Shown: positions 31,719-42,841 of the stretch, piece by piece
Layout of the letters: every line of letters starts with the position of its first letter
How positions within the stretch are numbered: position 1 is the first letter of the stretch
Assembly (NCBI GenBank): GCA_030848705.1
Contig: CM061235.1
Coordinates: 133,679,228-133,743,227, forward strand
Direction: 5' to 3'
Length of the DNA stretch: 64,000 nt
DNA from: Heracleum sosnowskyi
Lineage: Eukaryota; Streptophyta; Magnoliopsida; Apiales; Apiaceae
Notes under the pieces: generated by a model
The model's database searches: none
Told to the model about the DNA's origin: nothing
What the model saw: the letters and a program-made list of their open reading frames with translations, nothing else
Position numbers and translations under genes: made by a program

Positions 31719-32110
31719 GGGATGAAAGGTGCAGTTGTATATTAGTTGTATTGCATATTAAGAGCATTTTGTTGCATGTTAGTTTAGAGCATATAGGACA
31801 TTCTGTTATTTTGTTATTTATGTGCATATAGTTGCATAAGCATGGCATGCATTTTCATGATCCCTTTGGACGAGCTATTTCTGTTTGGCAGGTAGATGTT
31901 GATTTGAGTGTGGTAATCATGAATAGAGGGTTGATTTAGAGTTTCTATGAAATTGACATGCATGTTATGGGGACAAAAACAATTACACAACTCATTGTTT
32001 GCTTTTGGGCTAGATTGGGGGTCATGCTTGTTTGGAGGTTTTGAGGTTTAATTATCTGGTTATATTAAGAATGTTCTTTATTCCCTTGATAACGTAAGAG
32101 CATTAAAGTA

Positions 32111-32122
32111 TAAGTTTGGGGG
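32111..32122 (+). other. Polypurine-like tract, internal copy 2
   Basis: TAAGTTTGGGGG repeats the core of the terminal tract about 900 bases before the 3' LTR. Confidence 0.65.
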
Positions 32123-33025
32123 AAACAGGATTTTCATGCTAGTTTTTTGTGTTTATGGCTAGGTGTCAAATGGCTAGTAGCCGGCTCATATTTATATGAG
32201 TAGTCTAGGGTTGGAATTGAGAATTCTCATTCCAGATTGTAAAAAAATTTGAGAAAAAGAAAAAAAGAAAAAAAAATAAGAAAAAAAAAAAAAAAGAAAA
32301 AAAAGAGTCATGTAAATAGTTAAATGCAAAATTAACCATGAGTGAGCTCTTTAATACTCGAGTAAGTAAGTCTGAGGGGACTTAGTCCTAGTGACCTAAG
32401 GCTTTTATAGTCTGGGATCCACTGACCTAACACTCGCTACATGGGTATTATTGTATAAGCCTTTTGGGGTCTCACTCATTGCACGGTTAAGTGAGCATAT
32501 GTGTTGTGAATAGTAGTATGTGTCGTAGTAATAAAGCATGAATTCCTGGTTATCCTGAATGAGTATGGAGGTGTCTCGAAGTTATGATGTGTCTACCGTT
32601 CATTCTTTTTATAAACTTGTGATTGCCTTGACTAAGAATCGGTATGATTTTTGATCTAGTGTTAGGAGTATATCTGATGAGTATCGCACACACCACATTC
32701 CTATGCATGTATTGTTAGTATACGGGAATTTAGTCGAGATCTGTTTGGAAGTTGTTGCATGATTTGAGATGTTTGCCTAATGAATGGTTTTGGTTAGTCT
32801 AAGGGGGTCCTTGCATTTTTATATAGTTGCATTCATGTAGTTAGTTGCATTTGTAGTTGCATTGTTAGATGGATTTTGGGGGTACATTCGCTATAGGCCC
32901 TCACGAGACCTTACTCGTCCACTAGGGCTGCCTAGGGGTTTAAAGGGCTTGTTGCATATGCTAAATGCAACCGTGATCACCTACGGAAGTGGTAGTTTGT
33001 TTATGCTCGAGGACGAGCAACGGTT

Positions 33026-33039
33026 TAAGTTTGGGGGTG
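33026..33039 (+). other. Polypurine tract of Athila-like element
   Basis: TAAGTTTGGGGGTG directly abuts the 3' LTR start (TGATAAG at 33040). It primes plus-strand synthesis in gypsy elements. Confidence 0.85.
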
Positions 33040-34471
33040 TGATAAGTGGGTATTTTATTCACTTAGAACGTCTCCGTATGGCTTAAAACGAATGTTTGTA
33101 CTCGAGTTGTGGTATTTTTGATCTCTTTTAAGGGTATTGTGCAGGTATATTTATCACAGGTGTACTAGGAGTGTAGCGGAGCAATCGGAATGCAATTTGG
33201 AGCTTAAATGAAGAAATGGGAAAAAATCATATTCCTGGCCAGGGGGTATGGCGCGGCAGCGCCGTGCTAAAGCTTGGGAATGGCGCGGCAGCGCCGCATG
33301 AGAAAAGCTGCACAGAGAATATGGCGCGGCAGCGCCGTGCTCCTATACAGAAATGGCGCGGCAGCGCCGGGATGTCTGGAGGGAATTTCCTGTTTTGACC
33401 TAATTTCCGATTTTTCGAGGAAAAGTTAAAAAATTTCAATGCTATTCGACTTGTCGCACCTGGAGGCCTATAAAAAGAAAGAAAACCCTAGAGATCAGGG
33501 TGAGACACATATCACATATTATTTACGGAGTCTTAAAGCACGAAGAAGCAAGGAAGAAGATCGTTTTTCAATTATTTTCTTGTAATCTTTCTAGCTTGTG
33601 GATGCTTGGATTTGGTGTACTCTTAAAACCCTTGATATTTATAACAGTTATAATTCGTTTTCTTCTATCATGTTTACATTAGAACCCATGGTGACGATTA
33701 GTTTGATTATGAACTAACTCGTTGTCATGGGGTTTTAGCAGAGTTATTCATGAAGTCTGTTAGTTGAATTTTCTCGATGCCTATAGTGTGATTGATGTGA
33801 TATCCTATCATGGTTGTTTTAATTCGTTATAGGAGAGTAGCTAACTCCTGTAATTGTGTGTTAATTCTTATTGAAGCGAAAGTGGATCTAAGAGTTTAGA
33901 ACTTGCCATGCTAGCATAGGTTTATGCGTGAGAATATCATTCGTAATTAGTGTCGTAACTCTAACCGTTTTATGACGACTATGTGATCAATTGAATGCTT
34001 GTACTTAAACCATTATGTTTTCAATCTTTATAGACATATAAGGACTAAGCATAATTGGGAGACTAAGTGATTTCTATCTTAATTGTGGATATTATTTAGG
34101 ATGGTATTGGTACAACGAAAGTTGGCTTATATCAGTTTTGTGTGTTCGATCAGATATTAACAAATCACATGAAAGGGCTAGGGAATTGAAGACTATAGAT
34201 GGATTGTTTAATGAAGTTGGAATCCCAGGTTTTATTCACATAAGTAATTCGATAAAAATCTCAGTTTAAGTAGTGATAATTAGTTATAATTCTTAGATAA
34301 ATTTTAGTGATAATCAAAAACCACTTGTTAATTGTTTTAGCATCGAATAATAATCATACATTGGTGAGTGAATTAACTAGACAAACAACGAGTCCCTGTT
34401 GGAACGAACCTTATTTGCTGTCTGTATTACTTGAGATCACGTGCACTTGCGTGTTGAGTTTGGTCGTAACA
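33040..34471 (+). repeat. 3' LTR of young Athila-like element
   Basis: The LTR is 1432 bp, the same length as the 5' LTR and at a constant offset of 9984, with two substitutions seen by eye. The GC-rich dyad array is at 33249-33369. The target-site duplication CAAGT follows at 34472-34476. Confidence 0.93.
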
Positions 34472-34476
34472 CAAGT

Positions 34477-35243
34477 TCATCTAGCAAAGTACGGGCATCC
34501 AATGTCCCATTGTTAGCTGTCAAATCGGCAAAAGAAACCTCCTCTTCAGGAGAAAGTCTGATGGTAGCCGGATTCCTATCGGCTACCCTACCAAATGAAG
34601 ACCTAAAAAGGGTGCCCCAATCACCCCCTTCCTAGTGAAGATACATAAACTCTTTCTTCCAGTTTGGATTATTCTCAGGAACAGATAAGTCGTTAACTAT
34701 TTGAGGAATATTAGGTCTTTGGTTCAATTGAACCCAGCCTAGATTCTGGCTTGAACTATTTTTGAATTGAAAAATTCTTCGAAACAAAGCAACAGAAAGA
34801 GGATGATTCTTTTGCAAGCATAAAATCATAAAACAAAGGATCAACCTCCATGCATTGGGAACTATTTGACAAGGACTAACTTGTATGTCGGCTAGCAATT
34901 GAGAAATGAACGGATGAAATGGGAGTCTAACCCCCGCACAAAGCATATCTCTTAAACACATAAAGAATCTGATTTCCGATGACAAGTATGAGTACCTGGA
35001 TCTACTGGGATTAACCTAAGATGACTGGGAAGGTTAAATAATATGTTATACTTCCTAATTTTATCTTCATCATAGAAGGTAAGCATGGTTAAAAGATTCA
35101 AGGGAAAAAATAGAGGGATACTCATCCCCACGTTCGTTGATCATGCTAATAAGATTCATGCACGATGAGCGGATAGGGATGGGATTACCTTTTTTAGAAG
35201 CCGAGTTCATCTTAGAAAGATGTTGAGAAGACTTGTCAGCCAT
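34477..35243 (-). pseudogene. Tat-A antisense extra ORF, N-terminal part
   Basis: This is the upstream half of the antisense ORF that continues at 23050. It starts at an ATG at 35243 on the minus strand. A central block (AGVRLPFHPFISQLL, then PLSVALFRR) is characteristic of the 'putative gypsy type transposon' domain found in plant Tat-type antisense ORFs. A stop and frame shift occur near 35070-35080. Further stops lie around 34940-34980 in one frame, and a TAG is at 34632-34634 in the conserved frame, which otherwise stays open to the Athila insertion. The protein's role is unknown. It is decayed as read. Confidence 0.75.
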
Positions 35244-35808
35244 AAATTTCTTGAAAACTGGCGAATCTTCAAAGATTTAACCCAGAAAAACCCATAAAAT
35301 GAAGAACTCTTTGAATGTTCTTCAAATAAAAATGCAGAAACCTTCAAATCTTCAAAGATTTAACCTAGAAAAAACCAGAAAATGAAGAACTCTTTGAATG
35401 TCCTTCAAATAGAAACCCAGAAATGTTTCAATCTCCAAAGATTCAAGCGAAAAAAACCCAGAAATGCGAAGAAAAATTCCAGAAATCAGCAAAAGAGATG
35501 GTGGTGCAAACCGCCGGAAAATGGCTCTTACAAAGGGAATTTAGAGAGAAAACTTTGAGAAAAACTAAGGAAAGTTTTGAATGAAGTGGAGTAAGAAAAA
35601 TTCACACGTTTTATAGGCAAGAAAATCGGTTGGTAAACCGGCTGAACGGGTAATCTGGGCCAAAAATAAGTTTTTGGGCTCGAAGCCCAAATTTCAAATA
35701 AGAGACTCCAAATTAAGGCTCATAAAATAATCTTGAGAAATAGTTGAAGCCTAAAAACAATTTAAGGCTTGGGCCCATTTAAAGTCTAATAATAATTTAT
35801 TATTTTTC
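35244..35808. other. Leader region of the Tat-A antisense ORF
   Basis: This region is about 565 bp. It contains an imperfect duplication of a 60-80-bp segment (AATGAAGAACTCTTTGAATG near 35300 and 35380). A TATA-like TTTTATAGG lies near 35610; it is better placed for a leftward transcript than a rightward one. I see no gene. Confidence 0.45.
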
Positions 35809-37200
35809 TTGTCGAAAATCAATTCGAAATTCCAAATCAAAAAATATTTTCGACTTCAGCAAACGATTTCTCGTTTGTTCGACTCGAACATCGATTCTGC
35901 TCGAAATCAACTAGGATCTCCTATTGCTAAAATCGACTACAGTGCTCCTTTTCTTGATTATTCAACTACAACAAGAATTCAGGTCGAATTCGACTAAAAT
36001 CTCAAAAAAATGTAATTCGATCTCATCGCAAAACTCCTACTCGATTTCTCATTTGATCGAGTAGATTCTTGATCGAGCAAATCTTCGACTCCAGCCAAAG
36101 AATCGACGTTTGATCGACTAGATTCCTGATCAAGCAAATCTTCGACTTCAGCCAAAGGATCGACGTTTGTTCAACCAGGATCTATATCCAGGTCGAAATC
36201 GACTAGGAACTTGATTAACAAAGTAACATTATGATACTCAACCACGATTCTAGTCGAAAAAGGGTTCAACTTCAGTGTGCGATTTCTTGTTTATTCGACT
36301 AGAAATCAAGTCGAATCCTGGTTTAACCTCACAACCGAATTCCTGGTCGAAATTGACTTGAACCACGATTTTTACTTTCTTAGACTAGACTTCCAGTCGA
36401 GCAGTATTTCGAGCTCAGCACTACCTTTCACGTTTGTTCGACTAGAAGTTAGGTCAAGCAAAAGATCAACCTCACTGTTAGCATCCTTTTCTTGATTATT
36501 CGACTACAGTGCTCCTTTTCTTGATTATTCGACTACAACAAGAATTCAGGTCGAATTCGACTAAAATCTCAAAAAAAAAATGTAATTCGATCTCATCGCA
36601 AAACTCCTACTCGATTTCTCATTTGATCGAGTAGATTCCTGATCGAGCAAATCTTCGACTCCAGCCAAAGAATCGACGTTTGATCGACTAGATTCCTGAT
36701 CAAGCAAATCTTCGACTTCAGCCAAAGGATCGATGTTTGTTCGACCAGGATCTATATCCAAGTCGAAATCGACTAGGAACTTGATTAACAAAGTAACATT
36801 ATGATACTCGACCACGATTCTAGTCAAAAAAGAGTTCGACTTCAGTGTGCGATTTCTTGTTTATTCGACTAGAAATCAAGTCGAATACTAGTTTAACCTC
36901 ACAACCGAATTCCTAGTCGAAATTGACTTGAACCACGATTTTTACTTTCTTAGACTAGACTTCCAGTCGAGCAGTATTTCGAGCTCAGCACTACCTTTCA
37001 CGTTTGTTCGACTAGAAGTTAGGTCAAGCAAAAGATCGACCTCACTGTTAGCATTCTTATTTATTCGACTAGACTTCTAGTCAAAATTTGCTTCGACCTC
37101 AGTTGACAATTTGACGTTTAATCGACCAGGATCCACGTCCAGGTCGAAATCGACCAGGATCCAACTCCGGGTCGAATTCGACTAGGATCCTGATTTTCAA
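35809..37200. repeat. TCGA-rich repeat block of Tat-A with 567-bp tandem duplication
   Basis: About 60 TCGA tetramers occur in 1.4 kb by hand count; about 5 would be expected by chance. Typical contexts are TTCGACTAG, AGGTCGAAATCGAC and their complements, in both orientations. A longer unit is duplicated in tandem: 35941-36507 is repeated from 36508 to about 37072 with few changes. Repeat blocks before the 3' LTR are known in Tat elements (for example in Retand), but I do not recognise this motif. Confidence 0.85.
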
Positions 37201-37330
37201 AAAAAAAGGGAAAAATGATAATTATGAAATATACAAGGAAAATAGAGATACTTTCTTGAAAGGAAAAGACCCTCAAAATCTCGAAGAAAGATCAATGTAA
37301 CTTCAACAAAAACTTTAAAAGTTTTCCTAG

Positions 37331-37345
37331 AAGTTGGGGGGCAAA
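37331..37345 (+). other. Polypurine tract of Tat-A
   Basis: AAGTTGGGGGGCAAA directly precedes the 3' LTR start TGATATGGGC at 37346. Confidence 0.8.
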
Positions 37346-37846
37346 TGATATGGGCTAGAAAATAACCCTAAAAACATAATAAATGACACATTAATTAAAC
37401 CTAAGGTGGTCCAAGATTTAGGCCCATTAAACGAGACCCGAAACCATAATTATTTATTAATTTCGTAATTAATAAATAGGAAAAATCTACAGCTCATAAA
37501 AGGAGTCCAAAATTGAGCCAACTCCAACTATGAGTAGCCTCCAAGACATAAAAACATAACATGAGTCAGCCTCCTACAAACAAGGACTCACAATCCTACT
37601 CTAAGAAGGTGACTTGACCCCCAAGTCACCTAATTATACCCTAATTCTAAGGCACCAACTGCCTATATAAAGGACATGATCCTTCAACAAAAACTACATT
37701 TTTTGGCTTGATTCTCAACAATAGTTGAGATACATATGCATCTTGTGAGAGCAGATTTAGTCACGAAACACGAGATCAACCATTAAAGCTCGAAAGCTCT
37801 CAAACCCTAGCATTAAATTCGAAAGTACAGATTTTATTCCACAACA
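37346..37846 (+). repeat. 3' LTR of Tat-A
   Basis: The LTR is 501 bp, TGATATGGGC...CAACA. It aligns with the 528-bp LTR of Tat-B at 58210-58737 over its length, with clear divergence. A TATA box (CTATATAAAG) is at 37663-37672. The flank at 37847-37851 (TGTGA) would be the target-site duplication; its partner is outside the window. Confidence 0.88.
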
Positions 37847-38309
37847 TGTGAAAATACAAAATTCACTCTATATTTTCTATGTTTCATTTTATTTACAAAT
37901 ATTAAAAGTTTGGAAAGATAAGAAAAATGAAGTAATTTGAAAATAAATGTATGGATTTTGATTTGCATAAATTTTGAGGGACAAAATCTAAAAATAACAC
38001 GAAAATTATTCGATCAACTTGAATATGACTTGTGATAATCTTTTAAATATGATTTTATTTTTTTTAAGTTAATTATTTTGATTTTGCTAAATTTTAATAA
38101 TTTTAATTTAACCAAAAATTGACATGTTTAAAAGACACCATAAGAAATCTATAATCTTGTGCATAGAAGGGTGTTGGCCCCAAATGACATAATCTTAAAC
38201 AATAATGCCCCAAATAACACTATTGGAGAAAATGGTCCCAAATAGCACAACAAAACACATCTTCAAATAACGTTTTTGAAATACGCCAAAGCGTGTGGCA
38301 TTTCTGTAA
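37847..38309. other. AT-rich intergenic stretch
   Basis: This begins just after the Tat-A LTR. I see no ORF of interest and no structured repeat, apart from a segment with repeated CCAAATRRCA phrases near 38170-38240 that may be old element debris. Confidence 0.5.
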
Positions 38310-38595
38310 GAGCATCTTCAATGGGTTTGGTTAAAATGATATAAAATATTGATTAGGTAAAATTTGCTGAATCTGTACAGTGTTTTGCTCCAATAGGGTT
38401 GACTATACTGATTGGCTATATTTTAAAAATAGCATGTTACTATTATTTCCGGTTGTTATAAATAGAATTTATTATTTCAGTATGATAATAGATGACGTGA
38501 AATTTTGTTACAGGGTCCCTAGAGGTTGGCCAAATATAGCCAATACGAAGAGGTTGGCTAAATTTTTACTAACAGTTATGACCCGTTGGAGAGAC
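38310..38595. mobile_element. Tourist-like (PIF/Harbinger) MITE, degenerate
   Basis: The left end, GAGCATCTTCAATGGG, is preceded by TAA, as in Tourist-type MITEs. The right end near 38584-38595 (CCGTTGGAGAG) is a decayed inverse of it. The internal GGTTGGCCAAATATAGCC-type text is also familiar from plant MITEs. The right boundary is uncertain. Confidence 0.45.
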
Positions 38596-39603
38596 AACAT
38601 TTTTACATAATCTCTATATTTCTTATTTAAGGCATGCCACATAGGATTTTAGCTAAGGGTTTTTTGCAAAAAAAAATGAAAAAAAAGGAAGACGTTAAAT
38701 AAAGTAACGTTTTGGTAGGATAAACGCTACTTAAAGTTTCGTTCCCTTCCCTGAAAACGCTGGATTAACTTTCATTGCGAGTATAAACGCAAGATAGTCT
38801 CGTGTCTTCCTCAACTAAAAAGAAATAGAAAGTAGAAACGGCAGATAAAGACTCGTTTCTGGCACCTAAATACACACATTAATACACTGTTGCAGCATAC
38901 ACAGTTGATAGGTTTGAATTTAAATCGGAATTTGGGGTTTGTGTGGCCGAGGTGGAGAGGCGGGGGGGGGGTTTGATCGGAATGTACAGTTGAAGGGGAC
39001 AGGGCAGTTGTCGGTGGTAGTTTCCGGCGAGCTTGATTAGTAGAGTGATAGTCTTGTGTGTACAGGTGTGTGGTTTGTGAGTGAATAGAAGGAAGTAGAG
39101 GAAGTATGTGTGCGTGTATGTATATATACATGCGTGTGCGGGAGAGATGAGGGAGAGAGTCACAGAACAAATCAAATCAGGGAGAAATGAGAGAGAGAGA
39201 TGTCAGAACAGAGAAAAAGCTGGGAAAGTAGAAACGCAACATTAAGTATCGTTTCTTTGTGCCATTCAGGGCCATATATATGTTCTAAAAAAGTGACATT
39301 GAGGTCCATTCACATAGTGACATAGAGTACATGCAACTTCTTCCGGAATCCGGTAAACTTCTTACCATCACTAGTTCGACAAATCAATCGACTCCTGCTT
39401 ACATGGGAACTGTGACTAAAAAATCTGAGCAGATTCATTTTCTTTGTGTTCAATTAATACCGAAAAATGAGAAACAACTAAAAGCATCAAAAGATGGCGA
39501 AAATTTCAATAATTTCTATTTCTGGAGAGAAATGGTTTTACTTTTCTTCTACTAGGCTTACTTTTAATCGTTAATACAATTGCTCAATCAGACTTCTTCT
39601 CCT
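38596..39603. other. Intergenic region downstream of MATE gene 1
   Basis: About 1 kb. AAACG- and GTTTC-containing blocks at both ends (38700-38730 and 39227-39262) hint at a degenerate inverted-repeat element. Overlapping minus ORFs of 98-119 codons at 38811-39175 are low-complexity and start in different frames, so I do not call a gene. Confidence 0.4.
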
Positions 39604-42600
39604 CTACAAGATTATTTCAACAGGGATTGCAGAATCGTGAACTCTATGTTCTGCCTTCTTTGCCTGAACAAAAAAGATTGATGCAGTTAGATACGTGATT
39701 ATAAGTTATAACAGCCAAGTGCAAACTACTAAGTAAGAAGTGATGGAAACTCTGTAAATAAGCTATACTTCTTCATTCCAGTTGATACGGGCGGTGACAA
39801 TAAGAAGGAAGAACACTTGAACTAATAATGCGCAAAGGATCCCCCACCAGAGGCCCTTCATCAAACAAATGTTCAGGGTTGTTAGAATGATTTGTAATGA
39901 ATGTAAGAAAATAATTGACGATTAAAAATGTACTTAAGAAGAAATGTTACCTGTCCACCGATATGGAGAACAAATGCAAACAAAACAGCACAAGGAAGAC
40001 CGACAAGATAATATGCTCCAAGATTTATATAAGCACCAACTTTCTGGAAACCACATCCTCTAACAACACCTAAATACCACAAAAAAATGCAATAAGTAAT
40101 GACCATCAGGTAGACTAGCCAAATGTCTCATTGATTTTACTTTCTTTTTTTTTAAATGCCAAGCACGATTTTTTCAGGGGGCCTTACCCTTATAACTCAC
40201 ATGCACACCAAGGCTCGAGCCCTGAATCCCCGTTTACCCAAAGAAGAAGGGGTTTTACTAGGTTATAGTGCTAGTGATACAATAATATTTATGTGGCATA
40301 TATTTCTTTTTACTTGACTGATCCAGAAATTACGTGTTGCGGATTTGAAATATATGAATTTTAGAGAGAACCTGAAAGCACACACTGAATGCCATCGAAG
40401 AAGTTTGAAGTTGCAAGAATGGGCATCATGATTGCTACGTATCTGACAACTTCTACTTCATTGCTGTACGCATATCCCCATATATTACGAATCAACAACA
40501 AAACTACTCCGACCAAAACACCCTCCGTAATAGCCATGACAAAGACAACATACACCGCCAAACGTGCAGTTTGCGGATGACCAGCGCCTAATTCATTTGA
40601 GACCCTTGTGCTGTATGAGGAAGGATAAAGGCAAGTTAGATCAAAAGATATAATCATGTCATGAGTTTAAAAAATTGAAGTAGCAGAAGTTCTATGTGAA
40701 TCCCCCTCATTGTAGCCTATTGAATATCCCTGTTTTCTTGGTAACAAGAGATTGATGGTTCGAGCCGTAGTGGAGACGTTTGTGTGTGACATTGCGAGTA
40801 TCGGGCAAGGGTCTTTGCCAAACACCCTGTTTATGTCTCACAAAAAGAGACGGGAGAAGAATTTCTTTGTGAAAGGAAACAATCAATTTTCCTTTAGAAC
40901 ATTGTTTGCAATCAATTAAATACTAAAGTTTCACTACTAGAAACTTATACTGACCTGATAGAGGCACTGAGTCCAAATGGTATCATCCAACAGTTTGCAG
41001 CGGTATTGAGGCTGAATACGAGACATCAACAAAGAATAATTTTAGTTTAAGAAGATAAACTGGCCAGGAAAATAATGTTTTTAGTTTTGCAGAAAGCAAA
41101 AAACAGTGGCGAAATTTGACCTGACTGAGAGTACTGAAGTCTCTAGCTGTGGATTAGGGAGAAGACCAGAGAGTAGAACCAACATTTCAAATGACCACAT
41201 TTCCAAGCTGTTACATGGCAAGTTATAAAAACACAGAAACAACAGCAGATTCTTAAATCAGAATAATTATTAGTAAATAAGTTGTGCATATAAAGAGGGG
41301 AAATCAAAGGTTTAATATCTTACCAGACCATTACAGCTGAAGGAACAGCTAGTCTAATAAAAGTTGGAATATTTTGAAGGGATTCCTTTGAAAATCCAGT
41401 CCAGGTTTTTGCACAAGAAGAAGAAAACTTGATATAAAATGCCAACAGCACAACATTTATCCAATTCGATATAGAATTGGCCAAAGCAGCTCCCCTACTA
41501 CCTAGGCCAGACTTGAACACCAGAATCCAACAGAGAAAAATATGTAGCAGAGTTGTGATCCCTGAGCTTACCATCATCGGAAATACTATGTTTTGAGTTT
41601 GTAAAAATCTAACGTGACACTGAAGAAGGGCATACGCAAATAGGCTGGGGATCATGTACTGAGCATATTGGCCAGCTTCTTCTGATATAGCTGGATCTTG
41701 ACCCAAGGCTTTAAGAATGATGCCGGTGTTTGCCCAAATGATGGCCAAGGGAATACTTGTAAGCAAAAGAACAAACATGGCTCTCTGCATATGTATGCCA
41801 AGCATATGGTACTGCTTCGCTCCATAGGACTGGCCACAAAATGTCTCCATTGCACATGACATTCCCATCTACTCAAACAGAATGCGATCATTTCACAGCA
41901 ACAAAAGAACTTCAATAATTAATCTAACAGATAAGCAGATTTTATTTAAGAAACATATTGAACTAGGAAGCTAGGTAAATTGTCATGTATAAGATATTTA
42001 TCTTCCTGCAACATATGAGCACACTTCCTACTCTAGTTAACAAGCTGTAACTGACCTTAACAACAATATTCACCAATAATCAATCTAACTAATGCAAGTT
42101 CAGTTTTTCTCTTCATCTAGCACATAGGGGATCGATAAAATAACACAACAAACAACAAAAAAACACTTGCAAATATAATTATAAAACAGAATAAGGCTGT
42201 ACTAGGAGAGAACTAATAGATAATGTCTTTTTTAATCTCTAACCCACCTAATAAAGACCAAAATACACCATAAAATCTAGCAAATTAAGACATTATGTAT
42301 GAGCTTGTTTAGTAGTGAACTAAACTTCAGAGTTCAGAGCAGAACAAAACCATTTCACAGGCATCAACATGATATTTATAAGAAATGAATTTCGGGGAAC
42401 CCCAACTCACCAATAAGCTAAAACCAGTAACACTTGCAAAGGAGGTAGCCATCGAAGCACCAGACAGAGCCAACTCTCCAAGATGACCAACAAACATAAC
42501 AGAAATCAACTGCAAACATGACTGCAAAAGGCTCACACAAATGAGTGGTCCAGCTAGCCATAGCTGCTTCTTCACTTCCTCTACAATATCCTCCCTTGTA

Positions 42601-42704
42601 ATCACACCTTTTGCATTCTTTAAATCCCCAGAATGTTCATCACCATTACTCTGTATAAGAGGCTTGATCAAAGAAGATGAATTTATTTGTTCTCCTTTGT
42701 CCAT
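39604..42704 (-). CDS. MATE efflux transporter 1 (DETOXIFICATION type), 8 exons
   Basis: This encodes a multidrug and toxic compound extrusion antiporter, a 12-helix membrane protein that moves organic compounds out of the cytosol in exchange for protons or Na+. The substrate is unknown. Exons on the minus strand by GT-AG and frame: 42411-42704, 41324-41868, 41121-41207, 40955-41011, 40372-40610, 39951-40069, 39769-39855 and 39604-39663. They join to 1488 nt, 495 aa plus stop, the usual family length. MATE blocks are visible: VMFVGHLGELALSGAS, METFCGQSYGAKQY, GSRGAALANSIS, TRVSNELGAG. The N-terminus is hydrophilic with no signal peptide, as is normal here. I place it in the DTX14/16-like group by resemblance only. 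Introns 4 and 5 carry SINE-like pieces. Intact. Confidence 0.9.
40135..40285 (-). mobile_element. SINE-like insertion in MATE 1 intron 5
   Basis: On the minus strand a B-box-like GGCTCGAGCCT is followed downstream by an A-rich tail (TTTAAAAAAAAAGAAAG). This fits a tRNA-derived SINE in the gene's orientation. No A box is clear and the 5' end is approximate. Confidence 0.45.
40735..40865 (+). mobile_element. SINE-like insertion in MATE 1 intron 4
   Basis: GATGGTTCGAGCCGTAGTGG contains a good RNA polymerase III B box (GGTTCGAGCC). The surrounding block, with AAACACCCTG, is absent from the matching intron of MATE gene 2. Ends are approximate and no target-site duplication was found. Confidence 0.4.
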
Positions 42705-42832
42705 ACTTTACAAAAAATAATTTTCTTGTTTTCTGGCCAAGAAGAAGAAAGTTGCAAGAGATAAAACAGAAAGGATCAACTGATACGGGGAAATGGGAAT
42801 GTAATATGTGTGTAGGTTGTAAGTTGTATGGC

Positions 42833-42841
42833 TATATATAT
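42833..42841 (-). promoter_or_regulatory. TATA box candidate of MATE gene 1
   Basis: TATATATA lies about 130 bases upstream of the start codon. MATE gene 2 has a TATA-like site at nearly the same distance, and the two 5' leaders are recognisably homologous. Confidence 0.5.

Larger units (their letters stand above)
31653..33025 (+). other. Long 3' non-coding region of Athila-like element
   Basis: About 1.4 kb lies between the third ORF and the polypurine tract, with no supported gene. It holds two extra polypurine-like blocks (31705-31718 and 32111-32122) and an A/G-rich low-complexity stretch (about 32240-32310). Confidence 0.7.
23056..34471 (+). mobile_element. Young Athila-like Ty3/gypsy retrotransposon
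   Basis: This 11,416-bp element has two 1432-bp LTRs (23056-24487, 33040-34471). It is flanked by the perfect 5-bp duplication CAAGT at 23051-23055 and 34472-34476. The order is LTR, tRNA-Asp-type primer site, gag, protease, RT, RNase H, integrase, a third ORF, several polypurine-like tracts, LTR. By eye the LTRs differ at two sites: G/A at 23756 versus 33740, and T/G at about 24246 versus 34230. At commonly used plant rates that is an age below about 0.2 million years. It lies inside the antisense ORF of Tat-A. One extra G in gag and one TGA in integrase break the polyprotein. Confidence 0.93.

Noticed and set aside
38811..39175. Two overlapping minus ORFs of 98 and 119 codons
   Set aside because: Different frames over the same low-complexity CT/CA-rich sequence, with no domain.
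38170..39300. Large Mutator-like element with AACG-rich ends
   Set aside because: Both ends contain vaguely similar AACGYTAC/GTTTC text, but no long inverted repeat or 9-bp duplication could be found by eye.
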